This document shows, one piece after another, positions 44,000 through 52,677 of a stretch of DNA of 64,000 nucleotides. Below the pieces are notes generated by a model. The model was not told where the DNA came from and made no database searches. It worked only from the letters and a program-made list of their open reading frames with translations. The DNA is taken from NCBI GenBank assembly GCA_035275285.1, contig DATENA010000271.1, forward strand, positions 107,656-171,655. Reading direction: 5' to 3'. The position numbers were made by a program, and so were the translations under genes. The DNA is from Chersky-265 sp035275285 (lineage in GTDB: Bacteria; Fibrobacterota; Fibrobacteria; UBA11236). How positions within the stretch are numbered: the first letter of the stretch is position 1; every line of letters starts with the position of its first letter.

Positions 44000-44029
44000 G
44001 GCCTTTCCTTCTGGAAAGGCCGTTTTTTT
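44000..44029 (+). terminator. Rho-independent terminator after tRNA-Gln
   Basis: A 9-bp stem GGCCTTTCC/GGAAAGGCC (44000-44008 and 44013-44021) with loop TTCT is followed by seven T residues. Confidence 0.92.
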
Positions 44030-44124
44030 ACCACTTCTCCGTGCCCTCGCCCTCCGGATGCCCCGGAACCTCCAGCCTCGATCCGGTCCAGTACCCCTCA
44101 AGACGCGTCCAGGAGTCCAGGTGG

Positions 44125-44130
44125 TATGAT
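44125..44130 (+). promoter_or_regulatory. Candidate extended -10 box of the TPR gene, leaderless
   Basis: TGGTATGAT at 44122-44130 fits an extended -10 box (TGn before TATGAT). It ends 9 nt before the ATG at 44140. Only a weak AGG is available as a ribosome-binding site. Confidence 0.35.
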
Positions 44131-44139
44131 TTCCAGGCA

Positions 44140-45663
44140 ATGGATACGATGGGGACGGCCTTGTGGGATCTGTACCAAAACCAGAAGGTTAAGGGCCTTA
44201 TCGCGCCCATGCGCCAGACCCTTTCCAAGCTGGAGAAATCCGGCCAGGCCGATCACCGCTGGTTCAACGCCATGGGCGAACTGGCGGTCCATGACAAGAG
44301 TCACGCTGTAGCCGCGAAGTTCTTCCGCCAGGCCATGGATGAAAATCCGTTGCCGGAATACGAGCTCAACCTGGGAAACGCCTTGTTTTACGCCGGCGAT
44401 ATCCAGGGAGCCAAGGCCCGGCTGGGCGCCTATGTGGAAAAGTACCCCGGAGACGTCCACGGCCTCATCGATCTGGCCAATTGCCATCTGAAACTCCGCG
44501 AACTGGACAAGGTCAAGGCCCTGTGCCAGGCCGGTTTGGGACAGAAGGCCGCCAAGGCCCCCTTGTGGAATTGCCTGGGCCAGGTTTCATTTCTGGAAGG
44601 TAACCATGCGGAAGCCTGGGACTTTTTCGACAAAGCCTACGCCGAAGCTCCCGAATATACCGACGCCCTGTTCAACCGGGCGAATACCGCCTATCGCCTG
44701 GGCCGCGCGGAGGAAGCCCTGCGCGACTTCGCCATGTGTCTGCGCAAGGACGAGAATTACGAAGCCGCGTTGCTCAACATGGCGATCGTGCGCCTGGAGC
44801 GGGGCGAGCTCGCGGAAGGCAAAGCGGACATCTCCCGCGTCCTGAAACTGGATCCCGGTTGCGTGGAAGCCTATCACGTCCTGGGCCGGCTCTGCCTGGC
44901 CGGAATGGAATTCCGGGGAGCCCGGGACGCCTTCAAGGAAGCCATAAAACGCGACGAAGATCACATTCCCACCTTACTGGCCCTTGCCAAGCTCCACATC
45001 CAGGAGGCCGAGCGGGAAGAGGCCGGCGCGGTCCTGGCGAGGCTGCTCGCCAAGCGGCCCCTTGGGGCCGAGGAAACGCTGGCGACCCTGACGTTGTTGG
45101 TGGAACTGGGGGAGCATTCGCAATGCGTGCGGCACCTGCAGGCGGCCGGAATCGCGGAGCTGGACGTCCCGCTCCGGAAGATCCTGGTGCTCGGCCTGTG
45201 GAAGCTGGGAAGGACCAAGGAAGCGATCGCGCAACTCGAGACCGTGCTCGCGGCCGAAGGGGAATCTTCCGGGACCCTCACCATGCTCGGCCGCATGCTG
45301 GTCCAAAGCGGGGCCGAGGCCCTGGCGGAGGCCCGCTACCAAAAAGCCCTGGAGATGGATCCGGCGGCCCAGGGCGCCGCCTTCGAGCTGGCGCGCATCC
45401 ACCTGGGCCGGAACGAAGGCCAAAAGGCCGTTTCCATCCTGGAACGCCTGCTTTTCAGCCGCCCCGACGATCCGGATTGCCTCTACAACCTGGCCTGCTG
45501 CCATGCGCGGAACCGCAATTTCGACGACAGCCTCCATTACCTCAAACAGGCCCTGGGCAAAGGGTTCCAGGATATCGACAAGATTAACGCTGACGAGGAC
45601 CTCGCTTATATAAGACAATTGAAGCAGTATCAACAACTTGCGGGCGAGTCGGGTTTAATCTGA
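44140..45663 (+). CDS. Tetratricopeptide repeat protein
   Basis: The 507-residue protein consists almost entirely of TPR-type helical pairs (for example NLGNALFYAGDIQGAKARLGAYVEKYP, ALFNRANTAYRLGRAEEALRDF, CLYNLACCHARNRNFDDSLHYL). There is no signal peptide or membrane segment, so it is likely a cytoplasmic scaffold. The coiled-coil gene 50 bp downstream is probably in the same transcript. Function unknown. Confidence 0.82.
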   Translation: MDTMGTALWDLYQNQKVKGLIAPMRQTLSKLEKSGQADHRWFNAMGELAVHDKSHAVAAKFFRQAMDENPLPEYELNLGNALFYAGDIQGAKARLGAYVEKYPGDVHGLIDLANCHLKLRELDKVKALCQAGLGQKAAKAPLWNCLGQVSFLEGNHAEAWDFFDKAYAEAPEYTDALFNRANTAYRLGRAEEALRDFAMCLRKDENYEAALLNMAIVRLERGELAEGKADISRVLKLDPGCVEAYHVLGRLCLAGMEFRGARDAFKEAIKRDEDHIPTLLALAKLHIQEAEREEAGAVLARLLAKRPLGAEETLATLTLLVELGEHSQCVRHLQAAGIAELDVPLRKILVLGLWKLGRTKEAIAQLETVLAAEGESSGTLTMLGRMLVQSGAEALAEARYQKALEMDPAAQGAAFELARIHLGRNEGQKAVSILERLLFSRPDDPDCLYNLACCHARNRNFDDSLHYLKQALGKGFQDIDKINADEDLAYIRQLKQYQQLAGESGLI

Positions 45664-45713
45664 AAATCTAAAAAGCGAACCGGAGCGGTGAGCGTAACGT
45701 AGAGGAGCCGGGC

Positions 45714-47120
45714 ATGAAAACGGTTCAGGATTGGGGATTCATCTCCAAAGAGCAGGGCTTGGTGAAGCCGAAACTGCAGGACAACAAGATCTTCCACGCG
45801 CTCACCACCGCGTACGAGAACAACCAGCAACAGGAAATCTACGGCGCCACCGAGAACATCGTGCGCCGCGAGAAGGAGCTGTGCGAGATGGCCTTGGGCG
45901 ATCTCAAGAAGCTGGCCGGAGGCAAGAGCGATCCGGACGGCACCTTGAAGCTCGTCATGGACCATTACCAGCAGCGCCTGTCCGTGGCCCGCGAGAAAGA
46001 AGAGAAGATCAACCATCTCTCCGAGGACTCCCGGAAGATGATGGAAGAGTACAAGAAGCGCACCCAGGAACTCGCCGACGTGAAGCGGAACCTGATGGAA
46101 TCGCAGAGCAAGCTGCGCGAGCTCGCCAAGACCACCGAAAAGCTGCTCAAGAAGGAAGAAGAGCTCCGCTTCATCGAAACCAACCTCCGCACGGAGCTGG
46201 ACAAGAACAAGCGCGACATCATCAACGGCCTCTACGAGATCGTGACCGATCTTTCCGACCAAGCTCCGGAGGCCGCTCCCGCGGCGCCTGCGGGGCCCCC
46301 GGCCCGGCCCGAACCCGTGGCGGTCCGTCCCGCCGCGCCTCCGGTCCAGCCGATCCAGGAGAGGCCCGTCGCGGAGAAAATCGTCCCGCCTTCTCCGGGG
46401 CCCATGCTCCAGGAACCGCAAGCCAAAGAGCCCGCCCGCTCTTTCACCGAGGGTCTGTTCCGCAAGGCGGCCAATCCCCTGGCGCCGGAGGAATCCATTT
46501 TCGGCAAAGCCCTGCCCCCTTCCGCCGAAGCCGTCTGGACCCGGGACAAGGTCCTGGGCTCCGGCCCCGCCTTTCCCATCGGCCAGGCGGCCGCGCCCGT
46601 TCCCAGCCCCAATGGCCTGCGCGACGGCGGCCTGGTGGACAAGGCCGCCCGCCTCAAGATGTTCGAGCCCGGGAAATCCTTGTGCAACAAGTCCATGGTA
46701 AAGACCCCGGAGGGAGAGGTCATTTCCGAATACTTCTATTCGCCCCTGCATCCCAAGGAAGGCCGGCATTACATCTTCAATTCCCTGTACGCCGTCTGGA
46801 GCCTTCTCTCCCTGAAAGCCCGGGACGAGGACGCCTTCCAGGAACGGGTGGAAACCGTGTTCACGGACCTGCTCAGCCGCCTGGAACACAGCCAGAACAT
46901 CCATCTGGAAAGCTTCCTGAGCGAGGAAATCAACAAAGAGGTGTTGGCCCGCGTCCTGGCCACGCCCCGGGGCGGCCGTTCGGCCCTGATCGATTCCCTG
47001 GCCGCCCGCCTGCTCAGCCGCATCGAATCCGTGGGTCCCGGCCGCGCGGGTCTCATCGATCACCAGTTCCGGCACCTTCCCAAACCGGAGTTCCCGCCGC
47101 GTAACGGCCTGACCGCTTGA
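45714..47120 (+). CDS. Coiled-coil protein of unknown function
   Basis: The 468-residue protein has a first helical region (about 30-180) with long heptad-like stretches (SREKEEKINHLSEDSRKMMEEY, KLRELAKTTEKLLKKEEELRF), a Pro/Ala-rich linker (about 185-260), and a C-terminal helical domain (about 310-460: YFYSPLHPKEGRHYIFNSLYAVW, FLSEEINKEVLARVL). It starts with MKTVQDWGFISKEQG after GAGGAG about 6 nt upstream. It follows the TPR gene and may work with it. No known family is recognised. Confidence 0.65.
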   Translation: MKTVQDWGFISKEQGLVKPKLQDNKIFHALTTAYENNQQQEIYGATENIVRREKELCEMALGDLKKLAGGKSDPDGTLKLVMDHYQQRLSVAREKEEKINHLSEDSRKMMEEYKKRTQELADVKRNLMESQSKLRELAKTTEKLLKKEEELRFIETNLRTELDKNKRDIINGLYEIVTDLSDQAPEAAPAAPAGPPARPEPVAVRPAAPPVQPIQERPVAEKIVPPSPGPMLQEPQAKEPARSFTEGLFRKAANPLAPEESIFGKALPPSAEAVWTRDKVLGSGPAFPIGQAAAPVPSPNGLRDGGLVDKAARLKMFEPGKSLCNKSMVKTPEGEVISEYFYSPLHPKEGRHYIFNSLYAVWSLLSLKARDEDAFQERVETVFTDLLSRLEHSQNIHLESFLSEEINKEVLARVLATPRGGRSALIDSLAARLLSRIESVGPGRAGLIDHQFRHLPKPEFPPRNGLTA

Positions 47121-47190
47121 GTTCCGGGCCCAAGGGATCCTCCACGGGAGTCGCCGCCCCGGGAGTCCCCGGCAAAACCGGCCCCGATGC

Positions 47191-47218
47191 AAAAGGCCCC
47201 GCTCTCGCGGGGCCTTTT
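47191..47218. terminator. Bidirectional hairpin terminator
   Basis: A perfect 12-bp stem (47191-47202 with 47207-47218, AAAAGGCCCCGC) with loop TCTC. T residues close the stem on both strands (TTTT on plus; TTTT on minus). It lies between the convergent coiled-coil and ERF genes. Confidence 0.85.
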
Positions 47219-47268
47219 CTTGTTCCAAGGGAAAAGCCGTTTCCGGGGGAAAGTCCCCGAGAGGGGCT

Positions 47269-48177
47269 TCAGAAGGGAAGGACCTCGGCTTCGGTCTCCG
47301 ACAGGGCAGGGGAGACGTACCCCCCTTCGGCCAGGCGGATGGACTCGATGTCCTTCCAGCGGCCGTTGGTCTTGTAGCGGATCACCACCTCCTGGCCCGC
47401 GTTCTTGGCGTCCATGGCCAGGTCAGCAAAAGCCCGGTTGAAGGTGGTGAAGAAGCCATTGTTCCTGGTCTCGATGCTGTACCGGGTATAAGTCGATCCA
47501 TCCTTCTTGGGGCCGCTCTTGCTTTGGATGTCCAAGATGAGGTCCCGGGCGGGATTCTCGTACTGGAAGGGAGCATTCGAGGGCGCCAGCGGGGTGGGGG
47601 AGGCCGAAATCGGCTCGAATTGGGGAATCGGGGAGATGCTGCTCTGGGTTCCGCCCATTGCCCTATCCGCGGGCCCCGGGACGGCTTTTTCACCCTGCCC
47701 CACCCTTTCCTTCTTGTCCCCATCCTCGTCGCGCTCCGGATCATCACCGGTACTGATGAGGAAATTCTTGGAAATGAAATACTTCATGGCTCCGGTAATG
47801 GCCTTGTAGATGGCTTTGTCTCCGGCATCCTCCCCGGACCCGGAGCCGAAAACCTCCGCGGTTTCGCCGGATTCCCCATCCCAAAAGGTGTGCTTGGTCC
47901 GGACGAACACCAAATGCACCGGGCTTCCATCCCGGGTGCGTTTGCCGGTTTCCTTGAAATCCATGTGCTCGATGCTGGTGAACACGAAAATCCCGTGCTC
48001 GGCCAGCTTGGTGCGCACGGCGTCCAGGATGTCCGATTCTTTGGCATAGTCGTAATTGAAGAAATTGTTTCTGCCCTTTTTTTCCACCCAGCGGGTCTCG
48101 GCCATGACTTGGGCCAGTTTAAGGACCAAGGTCTTGGGCCGTTCCGAGGCTTGGGTAGACGTTTCTTTCTTGTTCAT
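47269..48177 (-). CDS. ERF-family single-strand annealing protein
   Basis: The 302-residue protein is an ERF-type recombinase of phage origin. The family pattern is clear: WVEKKGRNNFFNYDYAKESD, VFTSIEHM, then GSGEDAGDKAIYKAITGAMKYF and the STGDDPERD tail that ends the core near residue 160. The second half contains a domain (NPARDLILDIQSK to RYKTNGRWKDIESIRLAE) that looks like an OB-fold. ERF proteins pair single strands during recombination. It is divergent from a small ribbon-helix-helix protein, across 600 bp. No other phage genes are near, so it is a remnant or a domesticated gene. Confidence 0.8.
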   Translation of the reverse strand: MNKKETSTQASERPKTLVLKLAQVMAETRWVEKKGRNNFFNYDYAKESDILDAVRTKLAEHGIFVFTSIEHMDFKETGKRTRDGSPVHLVFVRTKHTFWDGESGETAEVFGSGSGEDAGDKAIYKAITGAMKYFISKNFLISTGDDPERDEDGDKKERVGQGEKAVPGPADRAMGGTQSSISPIPQFEPISASPTPLAPSNAPFQYENPARDLILDIQSKSGPKKDGSTYTRYSIETRNNGFFTTFNRAFADLAMDAKNAGQEVVIRYKTNGRWKDIESIRLAEGGYVSPALSETEAEVLPF

Positions 48178-48778
48178 TTCAGTCCCCGTGGAATGCTGCC
48201 CACTTGAGCAGCTATATCCAACAAGTTACAAAGCAACCCAGGGCAAAGCTACAGTTTCTCAAGCCATAACCCCTTGATTTAGATAGTTCTAGCTTTGTTT
48301 CCCGTGAAACAACACTCTATTCACAGATTATTCGGATTTATAAACACTCTATGACTCCAAAAACCACACCGAATGAATTTCTAGTTCATTCTCAAACGGC
48401 AAATCCAGGTTATGCTTTCGATTCCAGTATGTTCGCATAAGATATATTATGTAAACTTTAAATTGTCTGCCGTCGTCTTCTGTGGATAGATTGGCCTGGG
48501 ATTGTCTTATCAAGTCGCTCAATAAGGAGGTGAAATTCGAGCGGATAACGAGTTGATTTCAAACGGGATACGGACTCCGCTGGCTTTGATTTCACGGAAC
48601 GTCTCTAGAGGGTGTTATGCACAATAACACCCTGCTCAAGCCTCGGCAGAACCCTCGGCCTTTGAGAGGCTTTCCGGGCATCTGTATTTTGTGTATGTGA
48701 TGTACATTTATGAAGAGTTGGTCGGAATGGTGTGTATAAGGTGTATATAGTCAAGACCAACCGTCCGGAGAGCCAGGC
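48178..48778. other. 600-bp AT-rich gap between ERF and RHH genes
   Basis: No gene is seen. The stretch is distinctly richer in A and T than the surrounding region. A 9-bp inverted repeat GGGTGTTAT/ATAACACCC (48613-48621 and 48627-48635) with a 5-nt loop lies near the middle, and two related TGTGTAT-containing sites are at 48690-48706 and 48731-48747. It probably holds the divergent promoters. Confidence 0.6.
48690..48747 (+). promoter_or_regulatory. Two candidate operator sites upstream of the RHH gene
   Basis: TGTGTATGTGATGTACA (48690-48706) and TGTGTATAAGGTGTATA (48731-48747) match at 13 of 17 positions and are 41 bp apart, about four helix turns. The second overlaps likely -10 sequences (TATATA at 48744-48749). 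Such paired sites are typical of ribbon-helix-helix regulators, so autoregulation is possible. Confidence 0.4.
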
Positions 48779-48967
48779 ATGGACAGTATCAAAAAGCGCC
48801 GAAACGTATATATGGGTCAGGAGTATCTGGACTTGGAGGCCATTGCGGTCAATGAACGCAAACGTTCCGGCAGGGATGTGCGTGTTTCAGATCTGATTCG
48901 CAAAGCGTGTCGGGAGTTCAAGGAAAACTACTGGCGCGATATCGTGCGGGAAGGCGACAAAAAATAG
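48779..48967 (+). CDS. Small ribbon-helix-helix-like DNA-binding protein
   Basis: The 62-residue protein (ATG at 48779 with GGAGAG 7 nt upstream) has a strand-like start (RNVYMGQE) followed by two amphipathic helices (EYLDLEAIAVNERKRS and VRVSDLIRKACREFKENY), the CopG/Arc plan. It is basic. It may regulate the divergent ERF gene or itself. Confidence is moderate because the sequence is short. Confidence 0.55.
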   Translation: MDSIKKRRNVYMGQEYLDLEAIAVNERKRSGRDVRVSDLIRKACREFKENYWRDIVREGDKK

Positions 48968-49023
48968 CGGCTACCGGGGCGCGGATAAATAATTTATCCT
49001 TTGATCTCCTGCGAGGTACACAC

Positions 49024-49224
49024 ATGATGGAAGAACACATGTCGCTCCGGAATTTCAAAGGCGGTTCGTGGGATTTGCGCAAAGATGAGCGCCGCAAGCA
49101 GGCGCAGAATATCGGTTTCCCCGATCGCCGCCGGGCGATCGACCGCAGGAAAACCGCCCAGGCAGAAGACAGGGCCGCCGGGGACATACTCCAGTGGGTG
49201 ACCAAGTCTTCGCTGGATGAATAA
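49024..49224 (+). CDS. Small basic protein of unknown function
   Basis: The 66-residue protein starts with MMEEHMSLRNFKGGSWDLRKDERRK; GAGG lies about 8 nt before the ATG at 49024. It contains GFPDRRRAIDRRK, a short Arg/Asp motif also seen in other small bacterial proteins. It overlaps the start of the PHP gene by eight bases, so the two are probably coupled. Confidence 0.5.
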   Translation: MMEEHMSLRNFKGGSWDLRKDERRKQAQNIGFPDRRRAIDRRKTAQAEDRAAGDILQWVTKSSLDE

Positions 49225-50761
49225 GTTCCCCTCCCCTCTCCTCCCTTACGCCGAAACCCATTACAAGTTCAAGCTTCCCTGGTCACCGCTCCACAAGGAA
49301 TGGCCGGAGATTTTCCTGGACGGCCCCAGCTTTTGCGTTCCCGGGGTGAAACCCGTCTTCTACCTGGCCATCAAGGACGCGGATTTGTTCCCGGTCCGCA
49401 TCCTGGAAATCGAAGTCCTCATCCAAGGGGAAGGCCTGTCCCGCAAGCTCAACCTTCCCTTGGAGGTCCAGGCGTCGGAGAACCTCCGCTTCGTGCCCCT
49501 GGCCCTGGATTTTTCCGGACTCCACGGCACGCTTTCCCTGAACGGACGGATCACCGTGGAGAAGCCCAATGGGGAGAGCCGCACGTTCCTGAACGCCAAC
49601 TTCCCCGGCATCTCCCCCTCCCCGCTGCGCCTCCATCTGCTTTCGGCTCCGCTCCCCTATCCCGCCGATTGGCACGCAGGGGAATTGCATTGCCATTCGG
49701 ATTACTCCAACGATCCGGTGGAATTCGGCGCGCCGTTGCAGGTTTTGCAAGAGGCGGGCAAGGCGCTGGGCATGGGATACGTGGTCTGCACCGACCATTC
49801 GTACGACTTCTACTACGACAAGCGCCGGTACATGCAACGCATCGATCCGGACGCGAACTTCCAGGCCTATCGCCGGGAGGCCTTGGAACTGAACCGGCTG
49901 AACGCCGGGGAAGGAACCCTGCTGATACCGGGGGAGGAAGTGTCCTGCGGCAACCACCTGGGGGAAAACGTGCATTTGCTGGTGGCGGGACATGCGGAGT
50001 TCCTGCCCGGCCTGGGAGATGGCGGCCGCCGTTGGTTCAACAATAAACCCGATCTGCGCGTGGAAGAGATCCTGGAGCGTCTGGGCGAGGTCCCCGGGTT
50101 CGCCGCCCATCCCCGTTCGCGGGTGGGGACCCTGGAGCGGCTCATTTTCCGGCGGGGCATGTGGCATGATCAGGATCTGCGGCCCTCCGCAGGCGGGCGG
50201 ACCGTGGACGGGCTGCAATTCTGGAACGGGCATCGGGGCAGGGATTTTTCCGAGGGCAGGGAGTTCTGGATCGCCCGGTTGCTGGCCGGCCAGCGCATCT
50301 CCCCCATCGGCGCCAATGACGCCCATGGGGACCTGAACCGGAACATCGGGGTGAAAACCCCCTTGTTCTCGCTCTACCAGAACCGCAACCACGTGTTCGG
50401 CCATGTGCGGACGGTGGTGCATTCCGCGGACAAGACCGTCGCAGGCATCCAGGCCGGGCTGAAATCGGGACGCCTGTTCTGCACCGACGGTCCCTTCCTC
50501 CATCTGCGCGGGGCCGAGGGAAGCGTGGAGCTGCGGGGCGCGAGCCTCGACGACTTCGGAGGCTTCGCCAAGGTTTCCGTGCTGGCGGGTACGCGGGGAG
50601 AAACCCGGGAACGCCCCGTGCGGGAATGGTCCTGGGACGGCCGCGGACCCGTGGATTTTTCCGAGACCGTCCGCATTCCGGCAGGAGCCGCATATGTCCG
50701 GGCCGAGGCCAGGACCGAGGGAAAACGCTTCGCCTTGACGGCCCCGGTCTACCCGTCCTGA
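49217..50761 (+). CDS. PHP-domain protein with an N-terminal beta domain
   Basis: The 514-residue protein has an N-terminal beta-rich domain (about 1-150), then the PHP metal motifs: GELHCHSDYSND near residue 155, VCTDHSYDFYYDKR, PGEEVSCGNH, AAHPRSR, and GANDAHGD near 373. A third beta domain (about 400-514) follows. PHP proteins hydrolyse phosphoesters; this three-domain form has no assigned substrate. No signal peptide is seen. Different from the PHP protein at 413-1219. Confidence 0.8.
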   Translation: MNKFPSPLLPYAETHYKFKLPWSPLHKEWPEIFLDGPSFCVPGVKPVFYLAIKDADLFPVRILEIEVLIQGEGLSRKLNLPLEVQASENLRFVPLALDFSGLHGTLSLNGRITVEKPNGESRTFLNANFPGISPSPLRLHLLSAPLPYPADWHAGELHCHSDYSNDPVEFGAPLQVLQEAGKALGMGYVVCTDHSYDFYYDKRRYMQRIDPDANFQAYRREALELNRLNAGEGTLLIPGEEVSCGNHLGENVHLLVAGHAEFLPGLGDGGRRWFNNKPDLRVEEILERLGEVPGFAAHPRSRVGTLERLIFRRGMWHDQDLRPSAGGRTVDGLQFWNGHRGRDFSEGREFWIARLLAGQRISPIGANDAHGDLNRNIGVKTPLFSLYQNRNHVFGHVRTVVHSADKTVAGIQAGLKSGRLFCTDGPFLHLRGAEGSVELRGASLDDFGGFAKVSVLAGTRGETRERPVREWSWDGRGPVDFSETVRIPAGAAYVRAEARTEGKRFALTAPVYPS

Positions 50762-50815
50762 ACGCCTTCCCGCGCGTCGTTCGCGCTCCCCTCTATCGCG
50801 CTCGACTCTTCGTCT

Positions 50816-51292
50816 TCAATACCCCAGTCCCGAACGCCGCACGTGGGTGAGGGATTTGTCTTCGGCCTGGAAGACATGCCCTTCCACCACCTCGGCGAAC
50901 AGGAGCTCATGATCGCCCGGGGTGAAGGTCGAACGCACTTCGCATTCCAAGGCGGCCAAGGCATGGGGCAATACGATGTTCCCGCGCGCCGTGGCGGACC
51001 ATTCCAATCCGGCGAAGGGTTCCGGATTGGCTTCGGGGTTCCAGAAGGGCTTGAGGATGCCGCCGTTCTTGTGGCCCACGATGTTGACGCAGAAGCGGCC
51101 ATGCGTTTTGATCAAATCGTAGCAGGGACGGCCGGGCCGGATGGCGGTTTGGATGAGGAGAGGCGAAAAGGAAACCTGCTGGATCCAGGATCCCAGGTAG
51201 CCCTCTTTGAGGCTCCCGGAAGCCGCGGTGACGATGAACAGGCCGGAGGGGATTTTCCCCACCGCCGCGGCGAGCGCCGAAACTTCTTCCAT
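50816..51292 (-). CDS. Flavin reductase-like (FMN-binding) protein
   Basis: About 158 residues from the ATG at 51292. The sequence IPSGLFIVTAASGSLKEGYLGSWIQQVSFSP and the following NIVGHKNGG match the flavin reductase-like split-barrel fold that binds FMN. Reaction and partner are unknown. The gene stands alone, converging on the PHP gene. Confidence 0.78.
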   Translation of the reverse strand: MEEVSALAAAVGKIPSGLFIVTAASGSLKEGYLGSWIQQVSFSPLLIQTAIRPGRPCYDLIKTHGRFCVNIVGHKNGGILKPFWNPEANPEPFAGLEWSATARGNIVLPHALAALECEVRSTFTPGDHELLFAEVVEGHVFQAEDKSLTHVRRSGLGY

Positions 51293-51620
51293 GATTTCCC
51301 GTCCTTTTACCGATCTTTTTTGCCGATCCTTGTAACAGGATCGGAACCCGACCTTTTTCCTATCCCGCGCTAAAAATACCAACCCGGAACCGGATTCCGC
51401 CCAGCCGCCCCGGGATTGCTTTGCGGAAGGCGGGAAAAACCGCCGCGAGCGCCTGTTTTGGCGGGGCTCCCCATCGCCTTTCGGGCAAGATTCCAGGATT
51501 TTTTTACTAAATTAACCCCTTGGAGCCGACAGTCCTATTAAAGACGACCCTGCGCCGGGATTCTCTGCGCAGCCGGAATTCCGGGACAGCCATTCGATGG
51601 CGACCCAACCTGGTAAAATC
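51293..51620. other. Intergenic region upstream of the pyruvate dehydrogenase operon
   Basis: No gene is seen. A T-rich stretch (TTTTTTTACTAAATTAA, 51500-51516) may belong to a promoter or AT-rich activator region. The promoter of pdhA follows. Confidence 0.5.
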
Positions 51621-51649
51621 TTGAAAGGATATCCGCCTTTCCATATGAT
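51621..51649 (+). promoter_or_regulatory. Promoter of the pyruvate dehydrogenase operon
   Basis: TTGAAA (51621-51626) and TATGAT (51644-51649) are exactly 17 bp apart. The start point would be about 51656, giving a leader of about 20 nt with GGAG before the ATG at 51676. Confidence 0.8.
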
Positions 51650-51675
51650 TGGTTTTCAAGTCAAGCCGGAGAAAC

Positions 51676-52677
51676 ATGGCAAGCGTTAAAAAAGAAATGC
51701 AGTCCTTGTCCAAGGAAAAAATGGTCGAAATCCTAGAGAAGATGCTGGTGATCCGGTACTTCGAGGAAGCCAGCATCAAGTCCTACCAGCAGAAGAAGAT
51801 CGCGGGATTCCTGCATACCTACATCGGCCAGGAGGCCGTAGGCGTGGGAACCCTGGCCCACAAGCTGCCCCAGGATTCCGTGGTGACCACCTATCGTTGC
51901 CACGGGCTGGGCTTGGCGCTGGGCATGCCTCCCCGGGACGGGATGGCGGAACTCTTCGGCAAGGTCACCGGATGCGCCCGCGGCAAGGGCGGCTCCATGC
52001 ATTTCTTCTCGAAACCCCACAACTTCCTGGGCGGGCACGGGATCGTAGGGGGCCAGTTCGGCATCGGCATCGGCGCCGCTTTCAAATCCAACTACGATGA
52101 AGACAACGCCGTGAGCTTCATCTTCTTCGGCGACGGCGCCACGGTCCAGGGCACCTTGCATGAGACCATGAACCTCGCCGCCCTCTGGGACCTCCCCGCC
52201 ATTTTCATCTGCGAAGACAACCAATACGGGATGGGAACCGCCAACGCCCGCGCCATCGCCAATACGGACATCGCCTCCAAGGCGGAGGCCTACGGCATGA
52301 AGGGCTATACGATCAACGGCATGGACTTCAACGAGGTCTACGGCCGCATGGGAGAAATCGTCCGGGAAGTGCGCGCCACCCGCCGCCCGGTCCTGGTGCA
52401 CATGAAGACCTACCGCTATACCGGCCACTCGGTTTCCGACGCGGGCCTGTACCGCACCAAGGAGGAAGTGGAGACCTACAAGCTGAAGGATCCCATCCTG
52501 GGCGTCAGCCGCGAGATGATCGAGAACAAAATGATCACGGAGGACGAGTTGAAGGGCCTCCAGAAGAAAAACCGGGCCCTCGTCCAGGAGGCCCTGGACT
52601 TCGCGGAAGAAAGCCCCGAGCCGCCCCTGGAAGAACTGACCCAGCACGTATTCATGGATGATGTGGGGAACGCCTGA
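51676..52677 (+). CDS. pdhA: Pyruvate dehydrogenase E1 component, alpha subunit
   Basis: The 333-residue protein is the TPP-binding alpha chain that decarboxylates pyruvate. The TPP motif GDGATVQGTLHETMNLAALWDLPAIFICEDN (given here in part: GDGATVQG with LCEDN-like end) is at about residues 155-185, and RCHGLGLALGM, GGSMHFF and YRYTGHS are family hallmarks. The ATG at 51676 has GGAG upstream. The stop overlaps the pdhB ATG (TGATG). Confidence 0.95.
   Translation: MASVKKEMQSLSKEKMVEILEKMLVIRYFEEASIKSYQQKKIAGFLHTYIGQEAVGVGTLAHKLPQDSVVTTYRCHGLGLALGMPPRDGMAELFGKVTGCARGKGGSMHFFSKPHNFLGGHGIVGGQFGIGIGAAFKSNYDEDNAVSFIFFGDGATVQGTLHETMNLAALWDLPAIFICEDNQYGMGTANARAIANTDIASKAEAYGMKGYTINGMDFNEVYGRMGEIVREVRATRRPVLVHMKTYRYTGHSVSDAGLYRTKEEVETYKLKDPILGVSREMIENKMITEDELKGLQKKNRALVQEALDFAEESPEPPLEELTQHVFMDDVGNA

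Noticed and set aside
48612..48635. Hairpin GGGTGTTAT/ATAACACCC as a terminator
   Set aside because: No T-run on either strand and no gene ends there; kept only as an inverted repeat within the gap.
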